From Chthoniobacter flavus (GTDB lineage Bacteria > Verrucomicrobiota > Verrucomicrobiia > Chthoniobacterales > JACTMZ01), in the NCBI GenBank assembly GCA_945871065.1, contig CAMBUL010000008.1, positions 1-55,169 of the forward strand: a stretch of DNA of 55,169 bases, written 5' to 3'. Of the stretch, positions 49,932-55,169 are shown piece by piece. Within the stretch, counting starts at the first letter, position 1. Each line of letters starts with the position of its first letter. The notes under the pieces were generated by a model that was not told the origin of the DNA, did not search any database, and was given only the letters and a program-made list of their open reading frames with translations. The position numbers and the translations under genes are program-made.

Positions 49932-51854
49932 TCAGCGACCGGCGCTTTGCTTGCCGCCGGACGGCGGCACGGGCGCCTGCTTGGCCTTGTTATTGCGCAG
50001 CGTGTCGCGCTTGTTGGGTATAACATTGTGCAGCACGCCGGGATTGGGATTGTCGGTCGCATTGAGCAGATCGTTGTGCCGGCGCTCCTTGGCCGTAAGC
50101 ATCGGGTCATCATAAGTGTCGGCATACACTGTATCGAGAGAGAGTACCCGGTTGTATTCGGCCAGAGCCGTGATGTAGCGGAAGCGACCTTCCAATTCCG
50201 TGGTCTGGGCCTGCAGGAGGGAGACCTGCGCGTTGAGGACGTCGAGCTGGGTGCCGGCACCGGCATCGAGACGCTCGCGGGAAAGCCTAAGGGCCTCGGT
50301 GGCTTGGACCACGTTGGCACGCTGGCTGTCGATGACTTCCTGCGCCTCGATAAGATTGGAGACCGAACGCTGCACGTCGAGTTCCACCCCGCGGGCCGAA
50401 TTGTCATAGTTGATCATGGACTGCTGCAGCGACGCACGGGCGGCTTGCGTGGCCCCGACCGTGGCCAGGCCGTCGAAGATGTTCCAGCTGCCCGTCACGC
50501 CGACGAAAAGACCATTGACCGCCTCGTCGAGGCTCGAAGCCGTGGGGATATTGAACGCCTGGTAACCGGCCGTAGCATTGAGCGTGGGTTGGAACCCGGA
50601 GAGTGCAGCTTTGAGTTGCTCCTTGGAGATGAGAATATTTTGCCGTTGCACCTTGAGCGACGGGTTGCGGGCCAAGGCCGTGAAGACAGCAGCTCCGAGG
50701 TCCAGTTTGATCGGGTTGTAGTCAAGTTGTCCGATCACATCGATGGGCACCAGCGAAGGATCACTCGGGTAGTCCAAGCCGAGTTGCTTGACCAAGGCGA
50801 ACTGCGAAATGCGTAGGGCATTGCGAGCCTGGATGACCGGCGGGATGGCGTTGGCCAAAGCGACCTCGGCCTGCAGGACATTGAAGCGCGGGACGGTACC
50901 GGCTTCGAAGCGGCTTTGCTGGTCCTGCAACTGCGATTGGAGCACGGCCACGGATTCCTCGCGCACGCGGATGAGCGCGCGGTTGAAAATGACGTCGTAG
51001 AAAAGCTTTTTCGTGTCGGCCACAACTTTGTCGATGGTCTGGCGGAGGGAGTAAAACGCGCTGTCGTTGGCCAAACGCGACGCAGAAAAGTCTGCCTGGT
51101 TTTTCCATCCCGACCAAAGACTCTGGTTGATCTGAATGGCGACATTCCAGGCCTGGTTGTTGTTGACCAGGCCGAAGTCACTGTAAGGATTGGCCAGCGT
51201 GTCCGATTCCGCATTGTAGCCCGAGTTGACCTGCAGGGTGGGCAGCAGAGCGGCGCGTACCTGCACCAACTGTCCGCGCGTCAGGCGGATTTGTTGGATC
51301 GCAGTGAGAATTTCAGGGTTCTTTTCCACCCCGGTTTGGATCGCCGCATCGACGCCGAGACGCGTGGCATCAGGGGTCAGCCGCAACTCAAGCGAGCTGG
51401 CTGGCGGCAACTTGATGGAGGTCACTGGATCGGGCATCGTTTGCCTTTGCGGCGCAGGGATCTCGGGAACGGTGGGAAAGGTCATCTGCATGGGGTCGGG
51501 AATCCCCTCCTCCACCGGCCCGCCGAGGCCCAAGGACAGCGAGGCGGCGTTGGTCAATGCCGGTATGGGAGAAATGACGGGGCTCGGCATCGGCGTGGGC
51601 AGGCCGACCGGCATGGGGGCCAGCGGGGCGGATTCCTCCACGGCCGCGGCAGCTGGTGGCACAGGCGCAGGGGTCGGGCTGCCGGCCGCGATTTGCTCAG
51701 CCGTCGGGAAGCTTTCATTCATCATGTCCGTCACGTCGGTCGGGCTGGCGGACGGCGAAGCGGCAGGTGCCGGAGACTGGGCGAAAAGATGCGCCGCAGG
51801 GACAACCAACAGAAGAAAAATGGCCGCTAAGCGGGAGCTCGGATGAGACTTCAT
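49932..51854 (-). CDS. TolC-family outer membrane efflux protein
   Basis: Outer-membrane channel partner for export systems. Signal peptide LAAIFLLLVVPAAHLFAQ, then a Pro/Ala/Ser-rich stretch of about 140 residues not usual in TolC, then two repeats of the coiled-coil barrel (GVDAAIQTGVEKNPEILTAIQQIRLTRGQLVQVRAALLPTLQV and LDLGAAVFTALARNPSLKVQRQNILISKEQLKAALSGFQPTLNATAGY). LQAEVALANA and LNAQVSLLQAQ are the recurrent TolC helix motifs. Length 640, longer than the usual 420-500 because of the N-terminal region and a C-terminal basic tail. Next to an ABC exporter gene cluster. Confidence 0.88.
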   Translation of the reverse strand: MKSHPSSRLAAIFLLLVVPAAHLFAQSPAPAASPSASPTDVTDMMNESFPTAEQIAAGSPTPAPVPPAAAAVEESAPLAPMPVGLPTPMPSPVISPIPALTNAASLSLGLGGPVEEGIPDPMQMTFPTVPEIPAPQRQTMPDPVTSIKLPPASSLELRLTPDATRLGVDAAIQTGVEKNPEILTAIQQIRLTRGQLVQVRAALLPTLQVNSGYNAESDTLANPYSDFGLVNNNQAWNVAIQINQSLWSGWKNQADFSASRLANDSAFYSLRQTIDKVVADTKKLFYDVIFNRALIRVREESVAVLQSQLQDQQSRFEAGTVPRFNVLQAEVALANAIPPVIQARNALRISQFALVKQLGLDYPSDPSLVPIDVIGQLDYNPIKLDLGAAVFTALARNPSLKVQRQNILISKEQLKAALSGFQPTLNATAGYQAFNIPTASSLDEAVNGLFVGVTGSWNIFDGLATVGATQAARASLQQSMINYDNSARGVELDVQRSVSNLIEAQEVIDSQRANVVQATEALRLSRERLDAGAGTQLDVLNAQVSLLQAQTTELEGRFRYITALAEYNRVLSLDTVYADTYDDPMLTAKERRHNDLLNATDNPNPGVLHNVIPNKRDTLRNNKAKQAPVPPSGGKQSAGR

Positions 51855-51901
51855 ATCACTTCTTGGATTAAACCCCGCCCCCGGCCGTATCGCAAAGCCT
51901 T

Positions 51902-52261
51902 TCAGGGCTGAGTGGTTGGCGCCACAGGAGGGACCACGCGCTCGTCCGCCACCACTTGATCACCCAGGGCCGCACCTCCTTCGATGACTTCCATGGCAAT
52001 GTAAGGTGGCCTCGTCTCCTCGGTGACGATCAGCTGCGCCGTGCGCCTCTTCTCTCGGTAAGCCATGGCGGCCGTGCCCGCCGCGGGGCCGGACCCTGCC
52101 CCCACATCAACAAGGACAAAGCGGTGGCCGGTCTCGACCATAATGACGCGACCGATCCAGGACGGGAGGGTGGCCTCGGGGATTTCCTGCTTCTTGGTTC
52201 CGAAAAGAGCACACCCCGCGCCGCAGAGGATGATTCCTGCCGCGGCGGACGCCTGAAGCAT
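51902..52261 (-). CDS. Small exported protein, unknown function
   Basis: 119 residues from ATG 52261 (MLQASAAAGIILCGAGCALFGTKKQEIPEATLPSWIGRVIMVETGHRFVLVDVG); GTG 52270 is an alternative. The N-terminus is a short hydrophobic signal with CGAGC, a weak lipobox. The rest forms a probable beta-rich domain (FVLVDVG, TAQLIVTEETRPPYIAMEVIEG, GDQVVADE) with a proline-rich end. Such a pattern (a value-binding groove after a signal) is shared by small PVC-type lipoproteins, but no family is recognised. It lies between the glycosyltransferase and TolC genes in the same operon. Confidence 0.65.
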   Translation of the reverse strand: MLQASAAAGIILCGAGCALFGTKKQEIPEATLPSWIGRVIMVETGHRFVLVDVGAGSGPAAGTAAMAYREKRRTAQLIVTEETRPPYIAMEVIEGGAALGDQVVADERVVPPVAPTTQP

Positions 52262-52274
52262 TCTTTTCACCGAT

Positions 52275-53447
52275 TCAAACCCCCGCGCGGCTGAGCAGGG
52301 ATGCCAGCACTTTTTCCGCTTCGAAATATTCCCGGGCAATTTCCTCGGCAGCGCGCGAGTGGCGCGCGTAATCCGAATTCACGGCGGCCGCCGCGGCCTG
52401 CACCTCCTCCATGGTACGAAAGGCGAGCAATCCTTCCTTTCCTCCGTAAAACGTGGTGAAGCCCGTCTCCTGAGTGATGACTGGACGGCCTGCTGCCAGG
52501 TAGCAAGCGGAGCGATCGCTGAACCATCCGGTGTGGAGACGCACGTATTGGTCCTTGGCCAGGGTGAACTCGCCCTTGGAGTCGCGGATGTAATCCCGGT
52601 AGCGGTTCCAGTCCATGCTCAGCACATGGGGATCGACCAGCCGCCAGTCGTTATCCTCAAACTTCTTTTTCTCGCCGCCATCCTTGATGTCAGTGGCCAA
52701 CTCGAAGGTCTCGCCGCAAAGGCGCGGGGCGCCGACGAATTTTAAAAATTCCAGCGACTTGCTCCACAAATATCGGTCGCTGCGCCAATCGATATCCTTT
52801 TTGCCGCTGGTCGACCAATTGCAGATCGAGGTGTAAGTTGCCCCCGAAGTGGGCGCGGTACTCGTTTTCCAGAAATCCGTGACCACCGGCTGCCGCGTGG
52901 GCAACCACTCGAGGCCGTGCAAGGGCACGGGAAAGCGCGGTGTTTCGACCGCCTCACCGAAGGTGAAAAGCACGGCATGACGTGACAGGTAATCCCGCAC
53001 CATGGCATCACCCGAGTCGATTTTGATCTGCTCGACGCCGGGGTCACTCTCGACGTAGATCAAGCGGCGGATGGCGAGCAGGTCGTCGTTCAGTTCGTGA
53101 CTTCCACAGACGTTGAGTGCCGCATGGCAATCACGGTAAAGCGATCGCAACCCCGCGAGATCCAAACCCGCCATGCGTGGCTCGCCCCCGTAGCGCCCGC
53201 AGAAACACCACCGGCCGGCAAATCCGTATTCGTCGGCCAATCGCGCAAGCATACGGGAGGCGTAAGAAATGTCCTCCGTGATGGTGAATGCCTGCGGGTC
53301 GTAGGGATAGCGGGTGCCGTCCTCGACATACCACACCTCGTGGCCGAGGCGCTGGAGGCCGACAATGTAGTGCAAATGTTGCCAGATCACTCCGGCCACC
53401 GGGCAGGTACCCATGAAACCGAGGACGACAATTTTTTTGCGGCTCAT
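52275..53447 (-). CDS. Glycosyltransferase-like protein
   Basis: 390 residues, GT-B type by appearance. N-terminal Rossmann start KIVVLGFMGTCPVAGVIWQHLHYIVGLQRLGHEVWYVED; C-terminal part YLAAGRPVITQETGFTTFYGGKEGLLAFRTMEEVQAAAAAVNSDYARHSRAAEEIAREYFEAEKVLASLL is the nucleotide-sugar side typical of GT4-like enzymes. Donor and acceptor are unknown. ATG overlaps the ABC exporter stop by ATGA, so sugar transfer and lipid or glycan export may be linked. Confidence 0.75.
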   Translation of the reverse strand: MSRKKIVVLGFMGTCPVAGVIWQHLHYIVGLQRLGHEVWYVEDGTRYPYDPQAFTITEDISYASRMLARLADEYGFAGRWCFCGRYGGEPRMAGLDLAGLRSLYRDCHAALNVCGSHELNDDLLAIRRLIYVESDPGVEQIKIDSGDAMVRDYLSRHAVLFTFGEAVETPRFPVPLHGLEWLPTRQPVVTDFWKTSTAPTSGATYTSICNWSTSGKKDIDWRSDRYLWSKSLEFLKFVGAPRLCGETFELATDIKDGGEKKKFEDNDWRLVDPHVLSMDWNRYRDYIRDSKGEFTLAKDQYVRLHTGWFSDRSACYLAAGRPVITQETGFTTFYGGKEGLLAFRTMEEVQAAAAAVNSDYARHSRAAEEIAREYFEAEKVLASLLSRAGV

Positions 53448-55169
53448 GATTCGTAATGTCCCGCGGTGAACATTTTCGCATAAGCCCCGCCGCGAGCCAG
53501 AAGATCCGGACCCGTTCCTTCCTCCACAATGTGCCCGTTTTCAAGAACGACGATGCGGTCAAAACGATGAGCGGTGTTCAGCCGGTGCGTCACCATGAGC
53601 GTGGTGCGGCCCTTCATCAGTTCGCCAATGACCGACATGATCGCCTCCTCCGTCGTGGCGTCGAGGGCGGACGTCGGTTCGTCGAGCAGAAGGATCGGCG
53701 CATTCTTGAGGAAGGCCCGCGCAATACCGATACGCTGGCGCTGGCCGACACTGAGGTGCCCGCCCCGCTCGCCAACCTGGCTGGAAAACCCGTCCGGCAT
53801 GCGGGTGATGAAATCGTAGGCCTGCGCACGCTGTGCCGCTTCGATGATTTCGTCCTCCGTGGCTTCAGGGCGGCCGTAGGCGATATTCTCCCGCACCGTC
53901 GTCGAGAAGAGGAGGGTATCCTGCAAGACCATGCTGATATTGCCGCGCAATGATTTCTTGGTCACGTCCTTGAGGTTGCGGTCATCGACCAGGACATCCC
54001 CGCGCGTCGGATCGTAAAACCGGGGAACCAGACTGAGGAACGTGCTCTTACCGGCTCCGGTCCCGCCGACAATGGCCACGCTCTCACCATGCACCACACG
54101 CAAATTCACGTCGTGAAGAATTTGCCGGTGTTCGTCGTAGCCAAAATCGACCGAACGCATGGTGATATCCCCCTGCACCACCCCGATCGGCGTCGCATCC
54201 GGTGCGTCGCGCACATCATCCTCGCGGTCGAGAATGTCGAAACATCGACGCGCGCCCGCCGCCGCACCTTCCATCGCCCAGGCCGTATAAGTCAATTGCT
54301 CGAGGGGCGCATAAAGCATGAGAAGGTAAGATCCAAAGACAAGCAGATCACCGAGGGTCAACTTACCCTCGAGCACGTGGAGCGAGCCGACATAGTAGAG
54401 CACCGCCGTGCCGGCTGCCATGAGGGTTCCCACCACCAGGGCGCTGGTCACATTGGTGAAGGTCAACCGCAGGTTGGCCAGCAGGCTCTCGTGCGCCCGG
54501 CGGTGGAACTGGCCGACCTCGCGGTCTTCCTGCCCGAAGGCATGAACCATGCGCACCGAAGCAAGCCCCTCCTGCACGGTGGCTAGCAACGCGCTCTCCC
54601 GTTCCTGAATGGCCGTGCTCTGGGAGCGGATTTTTTTTGCGAAGTAGTAAATGGCCAGAACAATCAGCGGAACGACGGCGAGGGAGAGAAAGGTCAGCTT
54701 GGCATCGAGCCGGATCATGATGACGAAGGTGGCCATGAGCATGATGCCGGAGGAAAAAATGTTGGTAAAACCTCGGTTGTAAATCGTCTGGATCGACTGG
54801 GTGTCATAAGCAACCCGAAAACTGGAGTCGCTCGAACGCCGGGTATCATGAAACTTCAGCGAGAGCCGTTGCAGGTGCGCATAGAGCTCCGTGCGGATGC
54901 GGACGAGAGACTTGAGGCCGGCATTGATCAGGAGATAGCTCGAGCCGAGATTGGCCAGGCCGGCCAGCACGGTGATGACGACCAGGGCCAGGCAGAGGAA
55001 GAGGATCATGTTGGCCGGATCCGCGGCCGACCCAAACCATTGCTCCAATTGGGCCCGCGTCGCCGCAGTGCCGGCCGTAGCCGGCGAGAGAATGCCGTCG
55101 ACGATGTATTTGAAGGGCCACGGCTTGAGCAAGTTGAGTCCGGTGACGACCAAACCGAAACCGAGGGCA
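53444..55169 (-). CDS. ABC exporter, fused TM and ATPase domains (5' end outside window)
   Basis: Half-size ABC exporter of the MsbA/lipid-flippase type. The frame remains open to the window edge (ALGFGLVVTGLNLLKPWPFKYIVDG), so the true start is beyond 55169; the TTG at 55153 used by the track is not credible. Six TM helices precede a nucleotide-binding domain with Walker A GGTGAGKST, the Q-loop LQDTLLF, signature LSVGQRQRI and Walker B PILLLDEPTSALD, then the H-loop MVTHRL. The signature reads LSVGQ in place of LSGGQ. Probable substrate is a lipid or glycolipid, by context with the glycosyltransferase. Confidence 0.9.
   Translation of the reverse strand, partial: ALGFGLVVTGLNLLKPWPFKYIVDGILSPATAGTAATRAQLEQWFGSAADPANMILFLCLALVVITVLAGLANLGSSYLLINAGLKSLVRIRTELYAHLQRLSLKFHDTRRSSDSSFRVAYDTQSIQTIYNRGFTNIFSSGIMLMATFVIMIRLDAKLTFLSLAVVPLIVLAIYYFAKKIRSQSTAIQERESALLATVQEGLASVRMVHAFGQEDREVGQFHRRAHESLLANLRLTFTNVTSALVVGTLMAAGTAVLYYVGSLHVLEGKLTLGDLLVFGSYLLMLYAPLEQLTYTAWAMEGAAAGARRCFDILDREDDVRDAPDATPIGVVQGDITMRSVDFGYDEHRQILHDVNLRVVHGESVAIVGGTGAGKSTFLSLVPRFYDPTRGDVLVDDRNLKDVTKKSLRGNISMVLQDTLLFSTTVRENIAYGRPEATEDEIIEAAQRAQAYDFITRMPDGFSSQVGERGGHLSVGQRQRIGIARAFLKNAPILLLDEPTSALDATTEEAIMSVIGELMKGRTTLMVTHRLNTAHRFDRIVVLENGHIVEEGTGPDLLARGGAYAKMFTAGHYES

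Overview
This 55 kb window is ordinary chromosomal DNA from a GC-rich Gram-negative bacterium: TonB/ExbB/ExbD, a TolC-family outer-membrane protein and the absence of Gram-positive markers point that way. The gene mix (sufCBD behind a Fur-family gene, tandem TPM-domain genes, LemA, a TMTC-like TPR membrane protein, ClpS with a DUF2017-like partner, PyrR in a Gram-negative) fits the Verrucomicrobiota best. That placement is inference from gene content, not from a marker gene. Genes are densely packed, with many 4-base ATGA overlaps. No rRNA, tRNA, CRISPR, insertion sequence or phage gene was seen.

Layout. 1-6145 (minus): start of gmd, then rph, then a one-ATPase oligopeptide ABC importer (A-B-C-D order). 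6254-9497 (plus): E1 alpha, E1 beta and E2 of a 2-oxo acid (probably pyruvate) dehydrogenase, ended by a perfect hairpin. 9532-13523 (minus): Fur-family gene plus sufC-sufB-sufD. 13638-18050: DUF1460 peptidoglycan amidase-like protein, lysA, DoxX, prmA and a TPR protein. 18098-22203 (minus): recO, DUF2017-like, clpS, an unknown gene, ybeY and a 7TM-HD phosphodiesterase. 22282-26790 (minus): gap-pgk and exbB-exbD-tonB. 26789-29870: a LolA-like protein, two TPM-domain proteins and pyrD.

29976-36782 is the highlight: a purine (guanine-type) riboswitch aptamer lies in the leader of a six-gene operon, pyrR-pyrB-pyrC-pyrF-guaB-guaA. A guanine-sensing RNA therefore appears to govern pyrimidine as well as GMP synthesis, with PyrR as first gene and pyrD diverging from the same intergenic region.

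36820-44691: lemA, TMTC-like TPR protein, coaX, a saccharopine-dehydrogenase-family protein coupled to an aldehyde dehydrogenase, trmL, a low-molecular-weight phosphatase, a 99-aa unknown protein and a solitary nuoA. 44797-48467: a class III aminotransferase diverging from a PTS EIIA (PtsN-like) gene and argS, with a perfect 14-bp palindrome between them. 48572-55169 (minus): an envelope cluster with an ABC exporter (cut by the window end), glycosyltransferase, small exported protein, TolC family, pgeF and a methyltransferase.

All calls come from reading the supplied translations and DNA. No database search or folding program was run, so structural and family statements should be read with the confidence given.
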